NCBI GenBank assembly: GCA_007693635.1
Contig: REDE01000125.1
Location: 1 to 62,725 of the forward strand
DNA: 62,725 nucleotides
Direction: 5' to 3'
Source of the DNA: Flavobacteriales bacterium
GTDB lineage: Bacteria; Bacteroidota; Bacteroidia; Flavobacteriales; Schleiferiaceae
Notes under the pieces: generated by a model
Databases searched by the model: none
What the model saw: only the letters and a program-made list of their open reading frames with translations
Told to the model about the DNA's origin: nothing
In this document: positions 8,561 to 17,724 of the stretch, piece by piece
Layout: every line of letters starts with the position of its first letter
Position numbering within the stretch: the first letter of the stretch is position 1
Program-made: the position numbers and the translations under genes

Positions 8561-9733
8561 TTAGTTTTTATCGCTAAATCCAAAACGCTCGTCGAGCATA
8601 GGTAAGCGAAGTTTAAGGTAATCTTTTATTAGCTGAACTTCCTGTGAAAAAGTCATGTCGTCGAAATACCAGTCAGCGTCGTGCGGCCATCGCTCGGTGT
8701 TTTTCGTTATGTAGGGCTCTACTTGTGCATGTAACTCTTCGATTCTTTGGTGAATATGTTTTTCGCTAAAGATTTGGTTGCGTCGTAATTCGGCATATCT
8801 CATTTGCGTTTTTTCATTAAACCCATCAACATTTAGTTCGGAGAGCCTTCGTAGTAATGGGTTTCTTTTCTCATCGATGAGGCTGCTTAGCATGTTTAGT
8901 TCCCCGTCACCATCTCTCCCAAAACTATGATCATAATCCCAGATGGCCACGCGCAGGGCAGAATCTTTATGAACTCGGTAAAGGTAGAAGTTTTTTAATT
9001 GTCCATCGCTATTGTTACTCAACAACAGCAGTAAATGCCAATCGATGAGGTTGTCGCAATCAAATACTAGGCAGGCTTTGTTCTGGAAATCGCTGTCGTT
9101 ACTCTGAGTTATCCATTCTCCTAAACTATCGACATACGAGGTGTAGTTGAGCTCTTTAAGTGAAGGGTATTTCTGTGAATGTTTATTTTCTTGGTCGAAT
9201 TCTTCCGGAGGAGTCGTGTAGAATAACAAAGGTTCTTTCCACAGTGCAGCTCCTTCATTTTTTTTGATATTCAGTAGTCCCGCGTTAATTCGTTGCATAA
9301 TCACATACAGACCTTTGTAATCTTCATTTTCATACAGTTCGGCAAAGCTGCATTTTGGAGATATGTTTTGTTGATGCATATCGCGGTATAGCTGAAAGCT
9401 AAGGGCGTGTCGCATCAGTGTTTTGTCGATGTAGGAGGCATTTAGAATAAAGCTTTTTGCGGCTGGTAAATTGGCTAGGGAAAAAGGCTCATCTAACTTT
9501 AATGCGTACGAGTGTTTGTGGTATTTACTTGACGATCCGCCTCGGTAGTGCACTTTCGCAGCAAGTATTTGTTCGTCATTTTGGTCAATGATGGCTATCC
9601 TTGCTGGCTGTGGCTCTTTCCACAGAATTGTATCGGCCTGAATGTGTAATGCAGGCAGAATGATTGGTTGATTTTTTTCAGATTCGCAAGCGACTAATGA
9701 AAAAATTCCAACAAGTAGGAGATAGCGAAACAT
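8561..9733 (-). CDS. CotH-like lipoprotein (putative protein or small-molecule kinase)
   Basis: This 390-residue protein begins with a lipoprotein signal (MFRYLLLVGIFSLVAC, lipobox LVAC), so it is probably anchored to a membrane. The rest matches the CotH family: YRGGSSSKYHKHSYALKL near the N-terminus, a DKTLMRHALSFQLYRD segment, YENEDYKGLYVIMQRI and a metal-binding-like WDYDHSFGRDGDG. CotH proteins are atypical kinases known from Bacillus spore coats and pathogen effectors; the substrate here is unknown. Its position is odd: it lies between the two CoA-transferase subunit genes, 2 bp from one and 5 bp from the other, on the same strand. Base composition looks like its neighbours'. Confidence 0.8.
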   Translation of the reverse strand: MFRYLLLVGIFSLVACESEKNQPIILPALHIQADTILWKEPQPARIAIIDQNDEQILAAKVHYRGGSSSKYHKHSYALKLDEPFSLANLPAAKSFILNASYIDKTLMRHALSFQLYRDMHQQNISPKCSFAELYENEDYKGLYVIMQRINAGLLNIKKNEGAALWKEPLLFYTTPPEEFDQENKHSQKYPSLKELNYTSYVDSLGEWITQSNDSDFQNKACLVFDCDNLIDWHLLLLLSNNSDGQLKNFYLYRVHKDSALRVAIWDYDHSFGRDGDGELNMLSSLIDEKRNPLLRRLSELNVDGFNEKTQMRYAELRRNQIFSEKHIHQRIEELHAQVEPYITKNTERWPHDADWYFDDMTFSQEVQLIKDYLKLRLPMLDERFGFSDKN

Positions 9734-9735
9734 CT

Positions 9736-10437
9736 TTAGCTTTTTGAGCGTACGGTCCGGTTTTCAATTCTTTTCTCGTAGCTATTACCTTGAAAAATTC
9801 TTTGGACAAAAATTCCCGGAGTATGAATTTCGTTGGGGTCAAGTTCACCTGCTGGAACGAGTTCTTCAACTTCCGCAACGGTGATTTTTCCGGCCATGGC
9901 CATCATGGGATTGAAATTTCTGGCTGTTCCTTTATAGATTAAATTTCCTGCTTCGTCGCCTTTCCAAGCTTTTACAAAAGCATAATCTGCGGAAAATGCG
10001 TGTTCCAATAAATGCGGTTTTCCGTTGAACCAGCGGACTTCTTTGCCTTCCGCAACTTCCGTCCCGTATCCTGCCGGTGTATAAAAAGCGGGAATCCCTG
10101 CACCCGCCGCACGACATCTTTCGGCCAATGTTCCTTGAGGCACGAGATCGACTTCTAATTCTCCTGAAAGCATGAGCTTTTCAAACAAATCATTTTCCCC
10201 TACGTACGAGGAGATCATTTTTTTTATTTGGCGTGTTTGTAGTAACAAACCTAGTCCGAAATCATCTACCCCGGCATTATTGGAGATGCAGGTAAGGTTG
10301 TTAACTCCGCTATTTTTCAACGCAGTGATGCTGTTTTCGGGAATTCCGCAGAGTCCGAAGCCTCCCAACATTAGCGTCATACCACTTTTTATACCTGCGA
10401 TGGCCTCTTCGGCATTGGCTACAACTTTTCGTATCAT
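9736..10437 (-). CDS. scoA: 3-oxoacid CoA-transferase subunit A
   Basis: This 233-residue alpha subunit of succinyl-CoA:3-ketoacid CoA-transferase carries the family's GGFGLCGIPENSI glycine motif near residues 25-38 and a typical LVPQGTLAERCRAAGAGIPAFYTP stretch (split here: LVPQGTLAERCR, then AAGAGIPAFYTP). Together with scoB it would form the heteromeric enzyme that activates acetoacetate with succinyl-CoA. The CotH-like gene begins 2 bp after this stop codon, so all three genes are probably one transcript. Length is as expected for the family. Confidence 0.93.
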   Translation of the reverse strand: MIRKVVANAEEAIAGIKSGMTLMLGGFGLCGIPENSITALKNSGVNNLTCISNNAGVDDFGLGLLLQTRQIKKMISSYVGENDLFEKLMLSGELEVDLVPQGTLAERCRAAGAGIPAFYTPAGYGTEVAEGKEVRWFNGKPHLLEHAFSADYAFVKAWKGDEAGNLIYKGTARNFNPMMAMAGKITVAEVEELVPAGELDPNEIHTPGIFVQRIFQGNSYEKRIENRTVRSKS

Positions 10438-10479
10438 GCTATTATTTTTTCGTTTTGTAAAAGTACAATCGATTTTTGG

Positions 10480-11697
10480 TCATCGCAACATGTTGAGCGA
10501 TTTGTTGAGCGCGGTTATAAACGCCTCAATATCATCTGACGAATTATAAAAGGCGAAGGAAGCTCTCACCGTACCCGGAATATTGAAGAAGTCCATGATA
10601 GGCTGGGTACAATGGTGTCCGGTGCGCACGGCAACTCCGAATTTATCTAGTAAAGTCCCTAGGTCGTATGGGTGCACGCCTTCTACTAAAAACGAGATAA
10701 CGGCGGCTTTTTCTTTGGCGTTACCATAGATTTTCAGTCCATCTATTTGCAATAATCTACTGGTAGCTTCTTGCAAGAGTGCGTCTTCCAATTGGGCTAC
10801 CTTGTTCATACCGATATTTTGTAGATACTCAATGGCGGCCCCCATCCCAATCATTCCCGCCATATTTGGTGTTCCCGCTTCAAATTTGAAGGGGATATCG
10901 GCATAGGTTGTCTTTTCAAATGTTACGGTATGGATCATCTCGCCGCCACCTTGATAGGGGGGTAATTTTTCTAACCACGTTCTTTTTCCGTAAAGGATTC
11001 CGATACCTGTTGGGGCACATAGTTTATGACCAGAAAAACAGAAGAAGTCGCAGTCGAGATTTTGCACATCCACCTTCATATGCGCGGCTGATTGTGCGCC
11101 ATCGAGTAAGACGGCGGCTTCATGAGCGCGTGCTTTTTTTATGAATTGCTCGATGGGATTGATGGTTCCAAGGGCGTTTGAGACGTGCCCGAGGGCAAGT
11201 ACCGCAGTATGCTCATCGATGAGCGCTAAGCCTTTTTCTACGTCCCATTCGCCCATTTCGTTCAGCGGAATAACCCGAAGTTTAGCTCCGGTTCGTTCGC
11301 ACAGCATTTGCCAGGGAACGATATTGGCGTGATGTTCGGTGTGCGAGATAACAATGTTGTCTTTTTCACTCACGAATTTGGTAATGGATGCGGCGACCAG
11401 ATTTATGGAGTCGGTAGTGCCTTTGGTGAAGATCACCTCTTCACGTTCAGCGGCGTTGATGAACGATTTAACCGCATCTCGGGCATTTTCAGTAGCTTCC
11501 GTGGCAAGCTGACTGAGGAGGTGGTTGCCCCGATGTACGTTGGCGTTAATGGTTTCGTAGTAGTTCTTTACCGCTTCAATTACCACTGCCGGCTTTTGTG
11601 AACTTGCAGCGTTGTCCAAATATACGAGGGGTTTCCCGTGTACTTTTTGACGGAGTATTGGGAAATCATTGCGTATGTCTAAAGAATTCTTAATCAT
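10480..11697 (-). CDS. sufS: Cysteine desulfurase, SufS type
   Basis: This 405-residue PLP enzyme removes sulfur from cysteine for iron-sulfur cluster assembly in the cytoplasm. PLP is held by K225 in FSGHKLCAP, and the persulfide cysteine is C363 in RTGHHCTQP, the group II (SufS/CsdA) arrangement. The N-terminal VYLDNAASSQKP motif is canonical. It lies 42 bp upstream of scoA on the same strand and may share its transcript. No other suf genes are nearby, so the SufE-like partner must be elsewhere. Length is normal. Confidence 0.95.
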   Translation of the reverse strand: MIKNSLDIRNDFPILRQKVHGKPLVYLDNAASSQKPAVVIEAVKNYYETINANVHRGNHLLSQLATEATENARDAVKSFINAAEREEVIFTKGTTDSINLVAASITKFVSEKDNIVISHTEHHANIVPWQMLCERTGAKLRVIPLNEMGEWDVEKGLALIDEHTAVLALGHVSNALGTINPIEQFIKKARAHEAAVLLDGAQSAAHMKVDVQNLDCDFFCFSGHKLCAPTGIGILYGKRTWLEKLPPYQGGGEMIHTVTFEKTTYADIPFKFEAGTPNMAGMIGMGAAIEYLQNIGMNKVAQLEDALLQEATSRLLQIDGLKIYGNAKEKAAVISFLVEGVHPYDLGTLLDKFGVAVRTGHHCTQPIMDFFNIPGTVRASFAFYNSSDDIEAFITALNKSLNMLR

Positions 11698-11751
11698 TGA
11701 AGCCTGTATTTACCGGTACATATAAAACACTACCTCTAATCGGGTAGCTCT

Positions 11752-11784
11752 AAAAAGTAAACACCCGCAGTTGGTCGGGTGTTT
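11752..11784 (-). terminator. Terminator of the psd-cdsA transcript
   Basis: Plus-strand AAACACCCG (11759-11767) and CGGGTGTTT (11776-11784) form a 9-bp stem with an 8-nt loop. On the minus strand the stem is followed by ACTTTTTAG. It lies just downstream of psd and upstream of sufS, so sufS probably starts from its own promoter in this 106-bp gap. Confidence 0.75.
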
Positions 11785-11803
11785 TACTTAATCGGCATTA
11801 ATT

Positions 11804-12460
11804 TTATTTGCGATAGATGATGGTTTCACCACCCTTTACGACATCACCAATTTTCACATTGACGGGAGTGTCGGGGGGTAAGAAAATATCTAAGCGGGAG
11901 CCGAACTTAATGAATCCGCTATCGGCTCCTTGCTGAACTACCATTCCTTCTTTGGGGTACATAACGATTCTTCGCGCTACTGCACCGGCAATCTGACGGT
12001 ATAGAACTGGACCTATGCTCTCGTTTTCAACAACTACGGTAGTACGCTCGTTCAGAGTACTTGATTTTGGATGCCAGGCGACCAAATATTTTCCGGGGTG
12101 GTATTTAGCGAATTTTATTTTTCCGCCAATTGGGTATCGGTTTACGTGAACGTTTAGGGGCGACATGAATATGGAGACTTGCAGTCGTTCTCCTTTAAAA
12201 TATTCGTCTTCAGTAACGTTTTCAATAACGACCACTTTTCCATCTGCTGGCGCAATGACTATATTAGGGTCGGGCTGAATATTGCGTTTAGGATTTCTGA
12301 AAAATTGCAGAACCAGAATGTAGATAATGATTGAAAGAATGATCACGGCGTGGGTCAGCCAGTGTCGACCAACAAATTGATACAGCAAAAAATTTATAAT
12401 TGCCAGTGAGAAGAATGTGGTGGCCAATATTCGGCGACCTTCTGGATGAATACGGATCAT
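11804..12460 (-). CDS. psd: Phosphatidylserine decarboxylase, short form
   Basis: This 218-residue inner-membrane enzyme converts phosphatidylserine to phosphatidylethanolamine. Two hydrophobic segments lie near residues 14-50, followed by the beta-rich catalytic core with APADGKVV and HVNRYPIGG. Self-cleavage should occur at the GS of FIKFGSRLDIFLP (about residues 183-184), giving the pyruvoyl cofactor; this GS form is that of the shorter PSD type seen in Bacteroidota and archaea. The gene overlaps cdsA by 4 bp, which couples two phospholipid-synthesis steps. A terminator follows. Confidence 0.92.
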   Translation of the reverse strand: MIRIHPEGRRILATTFFSLAIINFLLYQFVGRHWLTHAVIILSIIIYILVLQFFRNPKRNIQPDPNIVIAPADGKVVVIENVTEDEYFKGERLQVSIFMSPLNVHVNRYPIGGKIKFAKYHPGKYLVAWHPKSSTLNERTTVVVENESIGPVLYRQIAGAVARRIVMYPKEGMVVQQGADSGFIKFGSRLDIFLPPDTPVNVKIGDVVKGGETIIYRK

Positions 12461-13233
12461 AAATGGTAGATGTTAATGTAGAAAAATAGTGCTATTGGTA
12501 GCGCAAAGATAAAGCTATCGAGCCGATCAAATGCACCCCCATGTCCGGGCATTATTTTTCCTGAATCTTTAACGCCAGCTTTCCGCTTCATGCGCGATTG
12601 GATAAGGTCGCCAAGTGTTGCGGAAATAGCAATCAAACCGGCGGCCATTAGTTTGTGAAGTGTCTCGAAATCACTAAAAAATGGGAATGGCAAAATCATG
12701 ATTAACATTGCTAGAATACTGCCCCCAACGAAGCCTTCCCACGTTTTTTTTGGTGATATCTTAGGGGCCAAAAGACGCTTGCCAAACTTTTTTCCACTTA
12801 GATAGGCGCCGGTGTCGTTAAGCCAAATCGTCATGAATACGAAGAGAAGAAAATATGGTGTGATCCAATCTATTTGCAGGGTATAGACGGCTAGAGCGAA
12901 AGGTTGAATTACATATACGCTTTTGATCCAGGCTTTTCTACTTTGTTTGTTTGCGAGCAGACTATATACGGAAGCCAATCCTGAAAGGCTCAGTGTGTAT
13001 AAAGCAAAATAAGGGAAAATGACACTTAGCCATATTCCTAGCCATACGATCCATAGACTTGCTGGGGGTTTTTTGTATCCGCAGAGGGCGGTTGTTTCCG
13101 AAAAACACATAACACTAAAAATGGCAAAAAGGGCCGGGATAAGAGCGGGTAGAAATACGATTGTCCCAACAACGATTAACACATAAATACCTCCAAATAG
13201 GCCGCGTTTTATCAATTCACCCATATATGACAA
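12457..13233 (-). CDS. cdsA: Phosphatidate cytidylyltransferase
   Basis: This 258-residue integral membrane enzyme makes CDP-diacylglycerol from phosphatidic acid and CTP. Several transmembrane helices are visible, and near the C-terminus is the family signature: SRMKRKAGVKDSG followed by PGHGGAFDRLDS, with the conserved KD, HGG and DRxD. The motif PKISPKKTWEGFVGG (about residues 155-170) is also typical. It overlaps psd by 4 bp, so CDP-DAG and PE synthesis are co-expressed. Upstream, 27 bp away on the same strand, is the LUD-domain gene. Confidence 0.95.
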   Translation of the reverse strand: MSYMGELIKRGLFGGIYVLIVVGTIVFLPALIPALFAIFSVMCFSETTALCGYKKPPASLWIVWLGIWLSVIFPYFALYTLSLSGLASVYSLLANKQSRKAWIKSVYVIQPFALAVYTLQIDWITPYFLLFVFMTIWLNDTGAYLSGKKFGKRLLAPKISPKKTWEGFVGGSILAMLIMILPFPFFSDFETLHKLMAAGLIAISATLGDLIQSRMKRKAGVKDSGKIMPGHGGAFDRLDSFIFALPIALFFYINIYHL

Positions 13234-13260
13234 AGCCTTAAGGTATCGTTGTCTTTATGT

Positions 13261-13878
13261 CTACACATTGCGGTCAACGTAAAGTAAATAGATGTCTTTT
13301 GAGGTTCGCTGTGCCGCGGGGTCGTCCAATCCGCTTTTTAAGGGCCCGTGTATGGTGGTTATTTGCGAAGGCATTTCTCCGCCGCTATACCTTGAACGAA
13401 TTCCCGCAAGCGCTTCATTCAATCGGCGTACAAGTTGGTCACTGTATGCTAGAATGATAAAAACTTCAGGTAGCTCGTGAAGTTTGTTGCCGTGCGTTTG
13501 AATGGCGTCAACCATTACTCCACCATTGTAAGAAACTAAATATTCACAATCTGAGAAAAACAAATCGGCGGTCGCTCCGGAGTCTCTATATGAGAAAATT
13601 CCGATTTTCTCCGATAAGGTGCGCAAATTACTATTGGGACAGTATAGTGCGTTTAAACCAGTTTCTGCTGCAATATGCCCAATATTTTCGAGGGCATCAT
13701 CTACATTTTCACAGTAGATGAATTTTCCTCCTGAGGCAGTGAAGTTTTTAGCGAATTCGAGTTCAGGTGATTCAGGCTCTCGGTCGAGGTGTTTACTTTT
13801 CTGAGATAAACGCTCTGCCCCCGGACTTTTTTGTTCGTCGGAGGACAGATTGAAAATCTTTTTAAAAATACCTTTCAC
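13261..13878 (-). CDS. LUD-domain protein (LutC/YkgG family)
   Basis: This 205-residue protein has a LUD domain in its C-terminal 150 residues, with a glycine-rich YNGGVMVDAIQTHGNKLHELP segment (over a conserved turn) and the closing strand IYLLYVD. In B. subtilis LutC works in lactate use with LutA and LutB, but neither is present here. Stand-alone LUD genes between ftsH and cdsA are common in this phylum as I recall, so the role may differ from lactate oxidation. The N-terminal 45 residues are charged and poorly conserved. The family assignment is fairly sure; the function is not. Confidence 0.75.
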   Translation of the reverse strand: MKGIFKKIFNLSSDEQKSPGAERLSQKSKHLDREPESPELEFAKNFTASGGKFIYCENVDDALENIGHIAAETGLNALYCPNSNLRTLSEKIGIFSYRDSGATADLFFSDCEYLVSYNGGVMVDAIQTHGNKLHELPEVFIILAYSDQLVRRLNEALAGIRSRYSGGEMPSQITTIHGPLKSGLDDPAAQRTSKDIYLLYVDRNV

Positions 13879-13901
13879 CTAAGCGTGTTACTTCTATGTT
13901 C

Positions 13902-15968
13902 TCATTCTTTAGTTTCTGGAGTAGAGGGGGTTTCCAGCTCTTCTTCAGGGGTTTTAGCTTCAGTATCTTCGACTTCTTTTTTGTCGAATGGGCGCACACC
14001 AAAAACTGACTCTAAATCTTGCTTAAAGATAACCTCTTTTTCGAGCAGTAAATCTGCCAATTTAGAAAGTTTTTCCTTGTGGGTTGTTAACAAGTCAACA
14101 GCGCGTTGATATTGCACTTCTATAATATTGCGAACCTCTTCATCTATGATTTGGGCAGTTTTTTCGCTGTAGGGTTTTCCGAAGCCATATTCATTTTGTC
14201 CGCTACTATCGTAATAGGTTATGTTTCCGATTTTGGTATTTAGACCATAAACGGTAACCATACTTGTAGCCTGTTTTGTGACTTTTTCAAGGTCGCTTAG
14301 GGCTCCAGTGGAAATCTTGTTAAAGATGACTTGTTCCGCAGCTCTGCCTCCAAGTGCGGCGCACATTTCGTCTTGGATTTGGTCCACATTGGTAATTTGC
14401 CTTTCCTCGGGCAAGTACCAAGCTGCACCTAGGGATCTTCCTCGCGGCACAATAGTTACCTTTACTAGTGGAGCGGCGTGTTCCAGCATCCAGCTTACGG
14501 TTGCGTGTCCAGCTTCGTGATAGGCAATCACCTTTTTCTCATCCGGTGTGATCAGTTTGCTTTTGCGCTCTAAGCCGGCAACAATGCGGTCTACAGCATC
14601 GAGGAAATCTTGTTTATCTACGGCCTTTTTATCGCGACGTGCGGCGATAAGGGCCGCTTCATTACAAACATTGGCTATATCTGCTCCACTGAAGCCAGGG
14701 GTTTGTTTAGCCAGAAACTTCACGTCTAGACTTTCACTAAGCTTGATTTTTTTCAAGTGAATGTTGAAAATTGCTTCTCTTTCGTTTAAGTCGGGTAAAT
14801 CAATGTAAATGAGTCGGTCAAATCTACCTGCACGCGTAAGTGCTTTGTCCAAGATGTCTGGCCGGTTAGTAGCCGCCAAAATAATTACGTGTTGATCGCT
14901 GTCGAAGCCGTCCATTTCTGTAAGGAGCTGGTTGAGCGTGTTTTCTCTTTCGTCGTTTCCTCCAGAAAAGTTTGATTTTCCACGCGCGCGGCCAATGGCA
15001 TCAATTTCATCGATAAAGATAATTGCCGGACTTTTCTCTTTAGCTTGTTTGAATAAATCGCGAACTCTGGAAGCTCCCACACCTACAAACATTTCGACGA
15101 AGTCACTACCACTCAAAGAGAAAAACGGAACTTGCGATTCGCCAGCAACGGCCTTGGCTAAAAGGGTCTTTCCTGTTCCTGGAGGGCCTGCAAGTAATGC
15201 GCCTCGGGGTATTTTGCCTCCTAGGTTGGTGTATTTTTCTGGATTTTTAAGGAAGTTTACAACCTCTTCAACTTCTTCTTTTGCGCCTTCCATACCGGCA
15301 ACATCCTTGAAGGTTACCTTTACATTTTCGTCTTTTTCAAAAAGTTTGGCTTTCGATTTTCCAATATTGAAAATTTGGCCACCACCGCCAGGTCCACCGG
15401 CACCCATGCTCATTCTGCGCATGATGAAAAGCCATAGTGCCATAATCAGGAAAATGGGGAGTACCCAAGCTAGGATATCACCCCAGTAGTTTCTTTGTTC
15501 TTCGTATTCAATTGGAATGCTTTCACGATCGATTGTAGAATTTCGTTCAAAAAAGCGATCGAGGTCGTCGCGAAATGCGGTATTAGGCATTTCGAATGAG
15601 AAGTGTGGACCAGGATTGATGCCCCCTCCAAAAGCGCGCTCAGCTACCTCTTGATACTTGTCTTTCTCTTGCAGTCGATCCTTTTTGATGTACACCTGTA
15701 TCACCTTTTCGTTGACCACAACCACGCGATCAACGTCGTTGGCTTCCATCATTACGGTGAAGTCACGGAAGGTTGTAGGTCGAGTGCCGCCCTGCATGCT
15801 TCCCAAAATTTGCAGCCCGATGAAAAGCAGAAATAAGGCCCCATAAATCCAGTATAGGTTGAATTTGCGCTTAGGGTCGTTGTCGTTCTGGTTTTTGTTT
15901 TTCCCGGAAAACTGCTTTTTGAGTCGCTCAATTTGCTCTTTTTCCTTATTTGATTTCTCGTTGCTCAT
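13902..15968 (-). CDS. ftsH: ATP-dependent zinc metalloprotease FtsH
   Basis: This 688-residue membrane-bound AAA+ protease degrades misfolded membrane proteins and short-lived regulators. It has a charged N-terminal cytoplasmic tail, a first transmembrane helix, a periplasmic domain and a second helix near residue 165. The AAA module follows, with GPPGTGKT (Walker A), the Walker [10 protein letters not shown] and the second region of homology [17 protein letters not shown]. The M41 domain has HEAGH as zinc-binding motif. The acidic C-terminal tail has many Glu and Thr residues. The ATG at 15968 is preferred to a TTG at 16007, which would start next to the rsfS stop. It follows rsfS by 39 bp, a conserved Bacteroidota order. 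Confidence 0.97.
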   Translation of the reverse strand: MSNEKSNKEKEQIERLKKQFSGKNKNQNDNDPKRKFNLYWIYGALFLLFIGLQILGSMQGGTRPTTFRDFTVMMEANDVDRVVVVNEKVIQVYIKKDRLQEKDKYQEVAERAFGGGINPGPHFSFEMPNTAFRDDLDRFFERNSTIDRESIPIEYEEQRNYWGDILAWVLPIFLIMALWLFIMRRMSMGAGGPGGGGQIFNIGKSKAKLFEKDENVKVTFKDVAGMEGAKEEVEEVVNFLKNPEKYTNLGGKIPRGALLAGPPGTGKTLLAKAVAGESQVPFFSLSGSDFVEMFVGVGASRVRDLFKQAKEKSPAIIFIDEIDAIGRARGKSNFSGGNDERENTLNQLLTEMDGFDSDQHVIILAATNRPDILDKALTRAGRFDRLIYIDLPDLNEREAIFNIHLKKIKLSESLDVKFLAKQTPGFSGADIANVCNEAALIAARRDKKAVDKQDFLDAVDRIVAGLERKSKLITPDEKKVIAYHEAGHATVSWMLEHAAPLVKVTIVPRGRSLGAAWYLPEERQITNVDQIQDEMCAALGGRAAEQVIFNKISTGALSDLEKVTKQATSMVTVYGLNTKIGNITYYDSSGQNEYGFGKPYSEKTAQIIDEEVRNIIEVQYQRAVDLLTTHKEKLSKLADLLLEKEVIFKQDLESVFGVRPFDKKEVEDTEAKTPEEELETPSTPETKE

Positions 15969-16007
15969 TGTTGCTTTATTACTGCACGTTAAGGTGCCTA
16001 AGTTCAA

Positions 16008-16373
16008 TTAGTATTTTGTCTCCAGACGCTCTGCGGGCGCGTCTCCCCATAAACTTTCTAAATCGTAGAATGTTCGCGTTTCTCGTTGAAATACATGAAC
16101 AACAATCGATACATAATCCATAAGTACCCACTCTGATTGTTCTTTTCCTTCAACGTGCCAAGGTCTTTCCTGAATCTGCTCTCGGGTTCGTCTTTCAACT
16201 GAATCCGCAATGGCAGAAACATGAGTGTTTGAGGTTCCTTCACAAATGATGAAATAGTCGCAAACTGCGTTTTCTATCTCTGATAAATCCAAGGTTACAA
16301 TTTCCAATCCTTTGGCGTCCATTATTCCTTCTAATACTTCATGAAGAAGCGGGGTGCTGCTGTAGTTTTCCAT
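16008..16373 (-). CDS. rsfS: Ribosome silencing factor
   Basis: This 121-residue protein of the RsfS/Iojap family binds ribosomal protein uL14 on the 50S subunit and blocks subunit joining when nutrients are low. The family core is clear: CDYFIICEGTSNTHVSAIAD, then RPWHVEGKEQSEWVLMDY, then a VVHVF strand followed by RETRTFYDLESLW. Length is normal. It is the first gene of the rsfS-ftsH-LUD-cdsA-psd run on the minus strand and is divergent from birA, from which 81 bp separate it. Confidence 0.95.
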   Translation of the reverse strand: MENYSSTPLLHEVLEGIMDAKGLEIVTLDLSEIENAVCDYFIICEGTSNTHVSAIADSVERRTREQIQERPWHVEGKEQSEWVLMDYVSIVVHVFQRETRTFYDLESLWGDAPAERLETKY

Positions 16374-16386
16374 TCTAAAATTTAGT

Positions 16387-16404
16387 GTGCTAAAAAAATA
16401 GCAC
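16387..16404. promoter_or_regulatory. Inverted repeat in the rsfS/birA divergent promoter region
   Basis: GTGCTA (16387-16392) and TAGCAC (16399-16404) flank a six-A spacer. The position, midway between divergent start codons, fits an operator, but no regulator is known. BirA here lacks a helix-turn-helix domain, so it is not a good candidate for binding it. Confidence 0.3.
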
Positions 16405-16454
16405 TTTGTGTGCGAATCATTTTAATCGACATCGTTCCTTTGTGCTTTCAAACT

Positions 16455-17216
16455 ATGAGTAATTTACCCTGGGGCATCATACATATAGACGAATGCGCAA
16501 GTACGAATGAAGAGGCGCAAAAATACGTCATTTATAACACTTTCAAGCACCCTTTGGTTTTCGTCGCTCAGCATCAAACTTTAGGCCGCGGACAATCGGG
16601 GAGTGTTTGGTATGACGAACCGGGTAAGAATATTTTATGTTCGCTGTTATTACCGACAACGAACCTGACAATTAGGCAGCTTCCGTTGCTGAATATGCTT
16701 TTGAGTTCGGCGCTTGTCAATGCTTTGCAAAGGGTTTTGTCTGCGCCTGTTGCAATGAAATGGCCTAATGATATTCTTTTAAATGGCTATAAAATAGGAG
16801 GTGTGCTAATGGAAACTTCACTGCAAGGGTCCAAAATTCATCACGTGATTTTCGGTTTTGGAATCAATGTCGATTACGCGCCTGAAAAAGTATCTGAGGC
16901 CATGGCTCTCCGTAATTTTATGCCGGATACACCAAAAAATGACGTTCTTTTAACAAAAGTTTTAGAAGTTGTTCGACGGCAATACGACGAAAATGCTGCG
17001 ATTGATCATGCGCACGAGAAATATGAATCCTTGTTAGCGGGTCTTAAACAGTGGGTTTTTTTTCGTCATCAAGGTGTTTTGAAAAAGGCTTTTTTTCACG
17101 GTGTCGACGAGGCTGGGCGAGCTCGGATTCAATGGGAGCATGAATCCGAGATCGTGTTGTACCAGCAAAAAGAAATTTCTTGGGATTACGAATTGAATCG
17201 CAGACTTATTTTTTGA
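16455..17216 (+). CDS. birA: Biotin--[acetyl-CoA-carboxylase] ligase
   Basis: This 253-residue enzyme attaches biotin to the carboxyl-carrier protein of acetyl-CoA carboxylase. The catalytic core is present: STNEEAQK, GRGQSGSVWYDEPGKNI (the biotinyl-AMP loop, variant of GRGRxGRxW), and MKWPNDILLNGYKIGGVLMET. There is no N-terminal winged helix, so unlike E. coli BirA it should not act as a repressor. The ATG at 16455 places the catalytic domain at the N-terminus; a GTG at 16410 would add 15 unlikely residues. The 3' end overlaps the convergent SRPBCC gene by 31 bp. Confidence 0.93.
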   Translation: MSNLPWGIIHIDECASTNEEAQKYVIYNTFKHPLVFVAQHQTLGRGQSGSVWYDEPGKNILCSLLLPTTNLTIRQLPLLNMLLSSALVNALQRVLSAPVAMKWPNDILLNGYKIGGVLMETSLQGSKIHHVIFGFGINVDYAPEKVSEAMALRNFMPDTPKNDVLLTKVLEVVRRQYDENAAIDHAHEKYESLLAGLKQWVFFRHQGVLKKAFFHGVDEAGRARIQWEHESEIVLYQQKEISWDYELNRRLIF

Positions 17217-17584
17217 ATGAGCTTGTCGATAAATGTTTGCAAAGGCTTTTTAATCATCATTTGCATCATGGGATTGAAATCCCCCTCAAAGCTAAACCAT
17301 GCATCGGTGCCATTAGGCGTTTTATCAAGGTGTAAAACCAAATCAAAGTCTAGTTTCGAGCTGGCAGCTGTGAGTACAATGCGCTCGTGCGGTATGCTTT
17401 CTTTGTTCACCAATCGGATATGTGGCACGCCTTTCATTCCAAATACAAACGAGCTATCGTCGAATTCGAAATGCTCAACATCGTCGGGCATAATTTCGCG
17501 GTAATTGTTAAATGACCCGGTTAGAAAATCGTAAACGACTTCCGGACTTACCGAACAGTGTACTTTTTCAGATTCTAGTTGCAT
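17186..17584 (-). CDS. SRPBCC (START-like) domain protein
   Basis: This 132-residue protein has the START/AHSA1-like order: an N-terminal strand and helix (SVSPEVVYDFLTGSFNNY), a central antiparallel sheet, and a long amphipathic C-terminal helix rich in Met and Lys (MMQMMIKKPLQTFIDKLIQKI). Such folds hold hydrophobic ligands, but no substrate can be inferred. Orthologous small proteins occur next to birA in other Bacteroidota as I recall. The ATG at 17584 is preferred over an in-frame upstream start at 17611. The last ten codons lie antisense to the end of birA. Confidence 0.75.
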   Translation of the reverse strand: MQLESEKVHCSVSPEVVYDFLTGSFNNYREIMPDDVEHFEFDDSSFVFGMKGVPHIRLVNKESIPHERIVLTAASSKLDFDLVLHLDKTPNGTDAWFSFEGDFNPMMQMMIKKPLQTFIDKLIQKISLRFNS

Positions 17585-17724
17585 CTTATTTTTTTGAGGC
17601 GCAAGATACATTCATGGATGCAAATATTCGGTGATTGTTTTTTCACAATCATTTATTACAGGCTTGATATCTTTTATGCTGATTGGTTGTTGCGATGTAC
17701 CTTCGTCCTTTATTTAACATAGTC

